From contig CAJXRJ010000339.1 in assembly GCA_913058555.1 (NCBI GenBank), positions 1-7,999 on the forward strand: 7,999 bases of DNA, written 5' to 3'. Every line of letters begins with the position of its first letter. The first letter of the stretch is position 1. The position numbers and the translations under genes are program-made. This document shows positions 1 to 5,978 of the stretch, piece by piece. The stretch comes from an uncultured bacterium (lineage in GTDB: Bacteria; Planctomycetota; UBA1135; GCA-002686595). The notes below the pieces were generated by a model. It was not told where the DNA came from. It saw nothing but the letters and a program-made list of their open reading frames with translations, and did not search any database.

Positions 1-50
1 GATCTACACACTGCATATCGTCGGCAGCGTCAGATGTGTATAAGAGACAG
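1..50 (+). other. Synthetic Nextera P5-side adapter (not genomic)
   Basis: This stretch is library adapter. Bases 1-9 (GATCTACAC) are the end of the Illumina P5 oligo. Bases 10-17 (ACTGCATA) are an 8-nt i5 index, which matches Nextera index 506. Bases 18-31 (TCGTCGGCAGCGTC) are the Read-1 adapter. Bases 32-50 (AGATGTGTATAAGAGACAG) are the 19-bp Tn5 mosaic end. The match is exact over the whole length and the parts are in the expected order. Genomic sequence starts at base 51. Reading frames that start at ATG 34 or GTG 36 inside the mosaic end give the artefact peptides MCIRDR and MYKRQ. Confidence 0.99.
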
Positions 51-1004
51 ACGGGCGATTCTGCTGCAGGCGTCTCGGTGGGGGCCCTTGGCCGGAATGC
101 TGGTTGGCCGCACTCCTTCGTCGCCATGGGGTTGGCCCTCTTCGGAGCCTTCGGCCTCGGGGGGTGCTACATCGATACCCAGCGCTACCCGGGGATGCTC
201 AAGCCGATCACCAAGCCCCTGCCGGACGGAGCCAAAGCGACCTTCGCCCGTGGCCCGGAGGAGGCCTTGGTCATTCGCCACAGCGACCTTGTCAGCGTCC
301 GGATCGCCGAGACGCTGTCGACGATTGAGCTTCGGTGGTACGACAAAGGCGCCCGTGTTCCCGCGGGCTCCTGGGTGTACTCGGGTCCCCAGGGTTTTGC
401 TGAGGTGCTCCTTCCGGGTGCGACCCAGGTCATGCTGCGCGGCAACTGCGCCGGCGTCGTTGGCTCCGAAAGCCGGCGGGAGCCGATCTTCACCCTGATG
501 GAGGTCTCGGACGCCACGGTGATCTTCGGGGAGATCGGCCAGATCCAGCTTCCGGGCGGCGCGTTGCTCGAGGCGGACAACGGAATGTTCGGCATCCGAG
601 AGCTCCGCAAGAACCTGATCCGGGTCTCCAATCGATCGGGGCGCAAGGGCACGATCAGCTACCGCGAGGAGATCATCGTGCTCGACCCGAGCGACTCGAT
701 CGACCTCGCCGTGCTCGACGTGGGCACCGCCCCATTTGAGCTCGATCCTGACTCTCGAACGGTCCTGTCCGACGGCGGTCGCATTGAACTTCGGGGAGAT
801 CTCGGCGTCCAAGCGTCCCGGGAGGGCGCCCGAATCCGGGCTGCCGGCCCCAGCGACATCACGGGCTATGGCCTTGTGGTGCGGCTCGACGTGGGGGACG
901 AAATCCTCTTCGAAGGCCTCGGCTCCCCCGAGGAGCGCCGCGCCCTCGCCGAAGCCAACCTGCGCCGGGAGACCGGCGACGTGGAGGGCGAGGACGGCCC
1001 TTGA
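51..1004 (+). CDS. Putative lipoprotein of unknown function, weak FecR-like character; start uncertain, possibly 5'-truncated
   Basis: I do not recognise this gene with confidence. The frame is open from the adapter junction (base 51) to TGA at 1002-1004. A short hydrophobic stretch (LALFGAFG) runs into LGGC, with the cysteine codon at 165-167. This is a classical lipobox, so the protein is probably exported by Sec, cleaved and lipid-anchored, leaving a mature part of about 279 residues. Candidate starts are ATG 126, which gives a very short signal peptide with no positive charge, GTG 78, which gives a longer N-region containing Arg, or a start lost beyond the adapter. The mature part looks rich in beta strands. 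Its segment around 361-460 (GSWVYSGPQGFAEVLLPG) recalls FecR domains, and the region around 526-700 may be a second related unit; this is a weak, by-eye resemblance. The tail is acidic and charged. It lies directly upstream of sugar-nucleotide genes, so an envelope or export role is plausible but inferred. Confidence 0.72.
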   Translation, partial: TGDSAAGVSVGALGRNAGWPHSFVAMGLALFGAFGLGGCYIDTQRYPGMLKPITKPLPDGAKATFARGPEEALVIRHSDLVSVRIAETLSTIELRWYDKGARVPAGSWVYSGPQGFAEVLLPGATQVMLRGNCAGVVGSESRREPIFTLMEVSDATVIFGEIGQIQLPGGALLEADNGMFGIRELRKNLIRVSNRSGRKGTISYREEIIVLDPSDSIDLAVLDVGTAPFELDPDSRTVLSDGGRIELRGDLGVQASREGARIRAAGPSDITGYGLVVRLDVGDEILFEGLGSPEERRALAEANLRRETGDVEGEDGP

Positions 1005-1114
1005 GCCAAGAATCGCGCAACGAATACACGATGGAAATCACCCCCCAGCCTGCCGCCCCCGCGTCACTCCGCCAGCGCTCCGCGCTCCGCGATCACCTCA
1101 TTCGCAATCAGTCC

Positions 1115-2101
1115 ATGAAGCGCGTTCTCATCACCGGCGGTGCCGGTTTCCTCGGTAGCCACCTCTGTGAGCGATTCCTGAGTGAGGGTTATGCAGTCAT
1201 CTGCATGGACAACCTCATCACCGGGTCCCTCGACAACATCGAGCACCTGTTTGGGCGGGAGGACTTCCTGTTCATGAACCAGGACGTCACCGAGTTCATC
1301 CACGTGCCCGGACGGCTCGACGCGATCCTCCATTTTGCGTCCCCCGCGAGCCCGATCGATTATCTCGAGCTCCCCATCCAGACCTTGAAAGTCGGTTCCC
1401 TCGGAACCCACAAGGCCCTCGGCTTGGCCAAGGCGAAGAACGCGCGATTCCTGCTCGCGTCGACGTCGGAGTGTTATGGCGATCCCCTCGTCCACCCCCA
1501 GCCGGAGTCGTACTGGGGCAACGTGAACCCGGTGGGGCCGCGCGGCGTCTACGACGAAGCCAAGCGCTTCGCCGAGGCCATGACCATGGCCTATCACCGC
1601 TTCCACGACGTGCAGACGCGGATCATCCGGATCTTCAACACGTACGGCCCGCGCATGCGCCTGAACGACGGCCGCGCCTTGCCCGCCTTTATGGGCCAAG
1701 CCATGCGCGGCGAACCGATCACGGTCTTCGGCGACGGCTCCCAGACCCGTTCCTTCTGCTACGTGGATGACCTCGTCGAAGGGATTTGGCGCCTGCTCAA
1801 CTCCGACGAGCCGGAGCCCACGAACATCGGCAACCCCGCCGAGATGACGATCCTCGACTTCGCCAAGAAGGTCGTGGAGCTCACCGGGTCGGCCTCAGAG
1901 ATCATCTTCAAGGACCTGCCGATGGACGATCCGAAAGTGCGCCAGCCGGACATCACGAAGGCCAAGTCCATCCTTGGATGGGGGCCGACGGTCGACCTCG
2001 ATACGGGGCTGCGCCGGACCCTCGACTACTTCCGGGGCAAGGTCGCCGATGAGCGGGACCAGCCCGCCGCCAAGGCCGCGTCCGCAGTCCCCAAGGGCTA
2101 G
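1115..2101 (+). CDS. uxs: UDP-glucuronate decarboxylase (UDP-xylose synthase)
   Basis: This extended short-chain dehydrogenase/reductase converts UDP-glucuronate to UDP-xylose in the cytoplasm, through an NAD-bound 4-keto intermediate. From ATG 1115 it is 328 residues, close to the usual bacterial length. The NAD-binding motif TGGAGFLGSH is at 7-16. The family signature TSECYGDP is at 117-124 and is followed by HPQPESYWGNVNP. The catalytic pair Tyr146/Lys150 is in YDEAK. GDGSQTRSFCYVDDL at 206-220 carries the substrate-binding arginine typical of UXS. These motifs separate it from UDP-galactose epimerases. I chose ATG 1115 because family members begin right at MKRVLITGG. An in-frame ATG at 1031 would add 28 residues, and TTG 1001 overlaps the upstream stop. 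GC-rich third positions between 1031 and 1114 make the longer form possible. No Shine-Dalgarno is obvious at any of these starts. Stop-to-glmS spacing is 4 nt, so the two genes are almost certainly co-transcribed. Confidence 0.93.
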   Translation: MKRVLITGGAGFLGSHLCERFLSEGYAVICMDNLITGSLDNIEHLFGREDFLFMNQDVTEFIHVPGRLDAILHFASPASPIDYLELPIQTLKVGSLGTHKALGLAKAKNARFLLASTSECYGDPLVHPQPESYWGNVNPVGPRGVYDEAKRFAEAMTMAYHRFHDVQTRIIRIFNTYGPRMRLNDGRALPAFMGQAMRGEPITVFGDGSQTRSFCYVDDLVEGIWRLLNSDEPEPTNIGNPAEMTILDFAKKVVELTGSASEIIFKDLPMDDPKVRQPDITKAKSILGWGPTVDLDTGLRRTLDYFRGKVADERDQPAAKAASAVPKG

Positions 2102-2105
2102 TCAT

Positions 2106-3962
2106 ATGTGTGGCATCGTTGGAGCTCTCCTGAAGAGCGGGTCGGTCACCGAGGGGTTGATCGACGGCCTGAGCGTGCTGGAGTACCGGGGCTATGACAG
2201 CGCCGGTGTGGCCATCGTCCATGACGGTGGTGTCTCGGTGCGCAAGAAGCGTGGGCGCCTTGCCAACCTGGAAGAGGCCCTCGGTGACGGCGCGTTCCTC
2301 GGTGCCCTCGCGGGCATCGGGCACACGCGTTGGGCCACCCATGGGGAGCCCTCCGACGCCAACGCCCACCCGCACACCGGGCGCTCCGGCAAGCTCGCGG
2401 TGGTGCACAACGGCATCATCGAGAACTACATCGAGCTCAAGCGCGAGCTCCTGAACGAAGGGGAGTCCTTCTCTTCCGAGACGGACACCGAAGTGCTCAC
2501 GCGCTACATCGACCGGCTCTGGGTGGAAGAGGGCGGCGACGAGGCCGCTCTGGTCCGCGCGATCCGCGGGGTGCTGCCCCGGGTGACGGGCTACTACGCC
2601 TTGGCGGTTCTTGCGCAGACACCCACGGGTCCCGTGCTCCTTGCGATCCGCAAGGGGCCGCCCCTGGTCGTGGGCGTGACCGAAGACGGCGGGTACCTGT
2701 CCAGTGATCAGCTCGGCGTTCTGCCTTACACGCGCAACGTGGTCTTCCTCGAAGACAGCGACATCGCCCTCATCGGCCCGGGCCGCCTGGACGTCGTCGA
2801 CGCCTCTGGTCAGCCGGTGACCCGCGAGGCGCGCGCGATCGAGTGGGACCCGTCGGACTCCGGCAAGGGGGACTATCCCCACCACATGCTTAAGGAGATC
2901 CACGAGCAGCCGGACGTCATCGCACGCACGGCGTTCGATCGGATCGACCTCGGCGCCGGTGACGTGCGCTTTGAAGGCGGGGCCTTCGATGACGACTTTT
3001 GTCGGTCCATCGAGCGCATCCAGATCTTGGCGTGCGGCACGGCCTTGCACGCGGGACAGATCGCGAGCTACCTCATCGAGGGGCTGGCGGGCATCCCCGT
3101 CGACTTCGACTTCGCGTCTGAGTTCCGCTACCGCAACCCACGCCTCGTGCACGGCACCGTCGCCCTCGCGATCACGCAGTCGGGTGAGACCGCCGACACC
3201 CTGGCGGCGACGCGCCTCGCCCGCGAGCTCGGCGCCCGCACCGCCGCGATCTGCAACGTGGCCGGTTCCACCCAGGTGCGCGAGTCCGAGGCGACGATCT
3301 TGACCCACGCGGGGCCGGAGATCGGCGTCGCGAGCACCAAGGCATTCACGGCCCAGGTCGTGGCCGCCACCTTGCTTGCGATTCGTCTGGCCCGGGGCCG
3401 CGGGGTCCTGCACGAGCACAAGGCCCGCGAGATCCTCGAGGAGCTGCGCATGATCCGGCCCAAGGTCGAATCTCTGCTCACCGATGCGGCCATCGCCCGC
3501 TGCCGCGAAGTCGCCCAGCAGCACGCCGGCAAGCGGGGTTTCCTGTTTCTCGGCCGTGGCGTGAACTTCCCGGTGGCCCTTGAGGGGGCCCTGAAACTGA
3601 AGGAGATCGCCTACGTGCACGCCGAGGGCTATGCCGCCGGCGAAATGAAGCATGGGCCGATCGCCCTGATCGATACGGACATGGCGATCCTCGTGATCAA
3701 CGCCGAGGGCAAGGTCGCAGAGAAGACCCGCGCCAACATCGAGCAGGTCAAGGCACGGGGGGGCGTCACGATCAGCGTGGGCTCCGACGCGGCCAGCCAT
3801 GCCATCGCGGCTTCCTCCATCCCGGTGCCCGCCACCTCCGAGTGGCTCTCACCGATCCTCAACTCCATTCCGCTACAGCTCGTCGCGTATCACATCGCCG
3901 AAATCCACGGCTGCGACATCGACAAGCCCCGGAACCTTGCGAAGAGCGTGACGGTAGAGTGA
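2106..3962 (+). CDS. glmS: Glutamine--fructose-6-phosphate aminotransferase (isomerizing), GlmS
   Basis: GlmS makes glucosamine-6-phosphate from fructose-6-phosphate and glutamine, the committed step to UDP-GlcNAc for peptidoglycan and polysaccharides. The protein is 618 residues, full length for the family (E. coli has 609). It starts MCGIVGAL; removal of Met exposes the nucleophilic cysteine of the N-terminal glutaminase domain. That domain also shows RGYDSAG (28-34), GHTRWATHG (72-80), HNGIIENY (101-108) and SETDTEV (124-130). Two SIS sugar-isomerase domains follow: CGTALHAG (310-317), TQSGETADTL (357-366) and EIGVASTKAF (405-414), then LGRG (482-485) and LKEIAYVHAEGYAAGEMKHG (498-517). 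The C-tail DKPRNLAKSVTVE is canonical, and Lys613 matches E. coli Lys603, which contacts the sugar. ATG 2106 is fixed by the need for Cys as residue 2; a partial Shine-Dalgarno AAGGG lies at 2093-2097. No glmS ribozyme could fit in the 4-nt gap upstream. The position between two UDP-glucuronate enzymes is unusual. Confidence 0.98.
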   Translation: MCGIVGALLKSGSVTEGLIDGLSVLEYRGYDSAGVAIVHDGGVSVRKKRGRLANLEEALGDGAFLGALAGIGHTRWATHGEPSDANAHPHTGRSGKLAVVHNGIIENYIELKRELLNEGESFSSETDTEVLTRYIDRLWVEEGGDEAALVRAIRGVLPRVTGYYALAVLAQTPTGPVLLAIRKGPPLVVGVTEDGGYLSSDQLGVLPYTRNVVFLEDSDIALIGPGRLDVVDASGQPVTREARAIEWDPSDSGKGDYPHHMLKEIHEQPDVIARTAFDRIDLGAGDVRFEGGAFDDDFCRSIERIQILACGTALHAGQIASYLIEGLAGIPVDFDFASEFRYRNPRLVHGTVALAITQSGETADTLAATRLARELGARTAAICNVAGSTQVRESEATILTHAGPEIGVASTKAFTAQVVAATLLAIRLARGRGVLHEHKAREILEELRMIRPKVESLLTDAAIARCREVAQQHAGKRGFLFLGRGVNFPVALEGALKLKEIAYVHAEGYAAGEMKHGPIALIDTDMAILVINAEGKVAEKTRANIEQVKARGGVTISVGSDAASHAIAASSIPVPATSEWLSPILNSIPLQLVAYHIAEIHGCDIDKPRNLAKSVTVE

Positions 3963-3985
3963 CCGCACCTAGCCAGAAGACACCC

Positions 3986-4978
3986 ATGAAGATTCTCGTC
4001 ACAGGCGGTGCCGGATTCATCGGCTCGCACCTCGTGGAGGCCCTTTTGGCCCGCGGCGACGACGTGGTCATCCTCGATAGCTTCAACGACTTCTACGACC
4101 CCGCGATCAAGCGGCAGAACATCGCGGCCATCGAACGGGCTGCGGGGGGGGCGATGGGGGAGGGCCCCGTGTCCCTCGTGGAAGGCGACATCCGCGACCA
4201 GGACCTCGTCTCGGGGCTCTTCGACGAAGGGAACTTCGACGCGGTGGTGCATCTCGCGGCCATGGCGGGCGTGCGCCCCTCCCTGGAGGACCCGCTCCAC
4301 TACCAGGACGTCAACGTCCGGGGCACGATCATCCTGCTCGAGGAGCTCCGGAAGCGCCCGGAGACGCGGTTCGTCTTTGCCTCCTCGTCGAGCGTCTATG
4401 GCGGCAACAAGGAGGTGCCCTTCCGCGAAGCGGCCGACGTGCACAACCCGGTTTCGCCCTACGCGGCCACCAAGCGCGCCGGCGAACTGCTCGCCTACAC
4501 GCACCACCATCTGTACGGGATCCCCACCACGTGCCTGCGGTTCTTCACCGTCTTCGGACCGCGCCAGCGGCCTGAGATGGCGATCCACAAGTTCGTGCGA
4601 ATGACTCTCAACGGCGAGTCCCTCCCGTTCTTCGGGGACGGCACCACCCGCCGGGACTACACCTACGTCGACGACATCGTGGACGGGGTCGTGCGCTCCA
4701 TCGATCGCTGTGAGGGCTACGAGATCTACAACCTCGGGGAGTCCCAGACGACCTCCTTGGCTGAGCTCGTGGATCTCATTGGGACGGCCTGTGGCAAGGC
4801 CCCCGTTCTCGATCGCCAGCCCATGCAGCCGGGGGACGTCGTGATCACGTTCGCCGATGTGGCCAAGGCCCGCGAGAAGCTGGGGTACGACCCCCACACG
4901 ACGGTGGCCGAGGGCCTCGAACGATTCGTTGCTTGGTACCGCAAGGAGATGGAGCCGCAGAGTTCAGCGACGTCCTGA
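3986..4978 (+). CDS. UDP-glucuronate 4-epimerase (NAD-dependent SDR)
   Basis: This enzyme interconverts UDP-glucuronate and UDP-galacturonate using tightly bound NAD. It is 330 residues from ATG 3986. TGGAGFIGSH at 6-15 binds NAD. The NDFYDPAIKRQN segment (34-45) and LAAMAGVRPS (90-99) are typical of the UDP-glucuronate epimerase group. Ser135 (ASSSSVYG) and Tyr159/Lys163 (YAATK) form the catalytic set. RFFTVFGPRQRPEMAIHKF (185-203) is the group's hallmark and argues against plain GalE. GDGTTRRDYTYVDD (217-230) and QPGDV (281-285) complete the fold. There is no transmembrane anchor, unlike plant homologues. ATG 3986 fits the family N-terminus. A GTG at 3959 overlaps the glmS stop and would add nine residues (VTAPSQKTP), so translational coupling is possible. 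Spacing from glmS is 23 nt. It competes with the decarboxylase at 1115-2101 for the same substrate. A related UDP-sugar 4-epimerase specificity cannot be excluded by eye. Confidence 0.9.
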   Translation: MKILVTGGAGFIGSHLVEALLARGDDVVILDSFNDFYDPAIKRQNIAAIERAAGGAMGEGPVSLVEGDIRDQDLVSGLFDEGNFDAVVHLAAMAGVRPSLEDPLHYQDVNVRGTIILLEELRKRPETRFVFASSSSVYGGNKEVPFREAADVHNPVSPYAATKRAGELLAYTHHHLYGIPTTCLRFFTVFGPRQRPEMAIHKFVRMTLNGESLPFFGDGTTRRDYTYVDDIVDGVVRSIDRCEGYEIYNLGESQTTSLAELVDLIGTACGKAPVLDRQPMQPGDVVITFADVAKAREKLGYDPHTTVAEGLERFVAWYRKEMEPQSSATS

Positions 4979-5028
4979 AGGCGTCCCAAGGACCCCTCCA
5001 AGGGCATCCCCGATTCCGATTCCTGGAC

Positions 5029-5059
5029 GCGTCTGGCCGACATTCTCTCGCCGAGACGC
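5029..5059 (+). terminator. Imperfect stem-loop after the epimerase gene; weak terminator candidate
   Basis: GCGTCTGGC (5029-5037) can pair with GCCGAGACGC (5050-5059), forming nine base pairs with one bulged G and a 12-nt loop. It starts about 50 nt after the stop of the UDP-glucuronate 4-epimerase gene. No T-rich tract follows, so it is not a standard intrinsic terminator. It could be chance in GC-rich sequence. Confidence 0.25.
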
Positions 5060-5101
5060 TCGATCCACCCTCCCCGGCGCTGACCGGGTAGTCTCTCCCG
5101 C

Positions 5102-5118
5102 CGGAAGATCAGCTTCCG
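5102..5118 (+). other. Short perfect inverted repeat (CGGAAG-5-CTTCCG)
   Basis: CGGAAG (5102-5107) and CTTCCG (5113-5118) are perfect reverse complements with a 5-nt loop (ATCAG). The site lies 74 nt upstream of the thymidylyltransferase start, in the longest gap of the window. It could be a small RNA hairpin or a dyad for a DNA-binding protein. Six base pairs is short enough to arise by chance, and there is no T-tract after it. Confidence 0.25.
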
Positions 5119-5140
5119 ACCCTCCTCAGACCGGGCAAGC

Positions 5141-5163
5141 GCCGTTTCCACTCTGGAAGCGGC
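5141..5163 (+). promoter_or_regulatory. Strong hairpin in the leader of the thymidylyltransferase gene
   Basis: GCCGTTTCCA (5141-5150) pairs with TGGAAGCGGC (5154-5163) across a 3-nt loop (CTC). This gives ten base pairs, nine Watson-Crick and one G-U at 5145/5159. It ends 28 nt before the ATG at 5192. No T-tract follows, so a standard intrinsic terminator is unlikely. A leader hairpin affecting translation or mRNA stability, or a DNA dyad for a regulator, are the alternatives. The structure is read directly from the sequence; any function is inferred. I could not find convincing -35/-10 boxes in the 4979-5191 gap. Confidence 0.45.
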
Positions 5164-5191
5164 CGCGCCCACCAGTCCCAATCCTCCCCAG

Positions 5192-5923
5192 ATGAAAGGC
5201 GTCATCCTCGCTGGCGGTCTCGGCACGCGGCTCTTCCCGCTCACCAAGATCACCAACAAGCACCTCCTCCCGGTCTACGACCGGCCGATGATCTACTACC
5301 CGATCCAAACGCTGGTGAATGCGGGGATCGACGACATCATGATCGTCACCGGGGGGCGCAAGTCCGGTGACTTCCTATCGCTCCTGGGCAACGGTCGGGA
5401 CTTCGGGCTGAAGCACCTGAACTACACCTACCAGGAAGGCGAAGGCGGCATCGCGGAGGCCCTCGGCCTGGCCGAGCATTGGGCTGCGGGCGAGCCGATC
5501 GCGGTGGTCCTCGGGGACAACCTGATCGAGAAGAACATCGTGAAAGCGGTGTCGGACTTCAAAGCACAGGGCGGCGGCGCCAAGATCCTCCTGAAGGAGG
5601 TGCACGACCCGCATCGCTTCGGCGTAGCGACCCTCGACGGGGACAAGGTCACGAAGATCATCGAGAAGCCGAAGGAGCCCGTGTCCAACCTCGCGGTGAT
5701 CGGCATCTACATGTACGACGGCCGGGTCTGGGACATCATCCACAAGCTGGAGCCCTCGGACCGCGGCGAGCTTGAGATCACCGACGTGAACAACTGGTTC
5801 ATCGAGGACGGTTCGATGACCTGTGAGGTCCTCGACGGTTGGTGGACCGACGCAGGCACTTTCGAGTCGCTGCACGCGGCCGCCAAGCTTGTGGCCGACG
5901 GCGGCGCCAACAAGCTCGACTGA
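5192..5923 (+). CDS. rmlA: Glucose-1-phosphate thymidylyltransferase, short form (RmlA/SpsI-like)
   Basis: This nucleotidyltransferase joins glucose-1-phosphate and dTTP into dTDP-glucose, the entry step to dTDP-rhamnose. It is 243 residues. The nucleotide-binding signature GGLGTRLFPLT is at 8-18, with LLPVYDRPMIYYP (25-37), the metal-binding LGDN (107-110), EKP (158-160), GELEITDVN (192-200) and WTDAGT (218-223). Classical RfbA/RmlA is about 290 residues and has an extra C-terminal helical region; this one ends soon after the catalytic core, like Bacillus SpsI. It is not truncated by damage, as the frame closes cleanly at TGA 5921-5923. The start at ATG 5192 matches the family N-terminus (MKGVILAGG). 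No Shine-Dalgarno is visible; the preceding bases are C-rich. It sits 213 nt after the previous gene, so it may begin a second transcription unit with rmlD and rmlB. Nucleotide preference (dTTP or UTP) is inferred from its rml neighbours. Confidence 0.93.
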   Translation: MKGVILAGGLGTRLFPLTKITNKHLLPVYDRPMIYYPIQTLVNAGIDDIMIVTGGRKSGDFLSLLGNGRDFGLKHLNYTYQEGEGGIAEALGLAEHWAAGEPIAVVLGDNLIEKNIVKAVSDFKAQGGGAKILLKEVHDPHRFGVATLDGDKVTKIIEKPKEPVSNLAVIGIYMYDGRVWDIIHKLEPSDRGELEITDVNNWFIEDGSMTCEVLDGWWTDAGTFESLHAAAKLVADGGANKLD

Positions 5924-5978
5924 CTCATTCTCTGAGTTCAACTCCGGGCTCATCCTTGGGCCCACACCTGAACCCACC

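Noticed and set aside
30..812. Reverse-strand frame opposite the lipoprotein gene
   Set aside because: Its C-terminus (SLIHI) is translated from the adapter, and no family features are seen.
2102..2105. A glmS ribozyme or riboswitch ahead of glmS
   Set aside because: The gap is 4 nt after a coding region, which leaves no room for a leader element. The glmS ribozyme is mainly a Firmicutes feature.
1953..3800. Long open frame of 615 codons on the reverse strand, opposite glmS
   Set aside because: It lies antisense to a full, motif-complete glmS. Its composition (Arg, Ala, Gly, Asp, Val rich, no recognisable motif) is what GC-rich codons give on the opposite strand.
3992..4023. A 32-bp segment nearly repeated at 6935-6966 (29 of 32 identical) and, less well, at 1124-1155
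   Set aside because: These are the codons of the conserved NAD-binding glycine motif at the start of three related SDR genes. Shared protein family and codon preference explain them; they are not a separate repeat element.
3890..4897. Reverse-strand frame of 335 codons opposite the UDP-glucuronate 4-epimerase gene
   Set aside because: It has no recognisable motif and mirrors the GC-rich coding pattern of the real gene on the other strand.
5159..5166. NotI site GCGGCCGC in the gap before rmlA, as a possible cloning scar
   Set aside because: It overlaps the right arm of the natural hairpin and shows no vector sequence around it. Such 8-mers occur by chance in GC-rich DNA.
5923..5944. Small dyads between rmlA and rmlD (ACTCA/TGAGT and GAGTT-C-AACTC)
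   Set aside because: Only five base pairs each, mutually exclusive and not GC-rich. They are too weak to call a terminator or operator.
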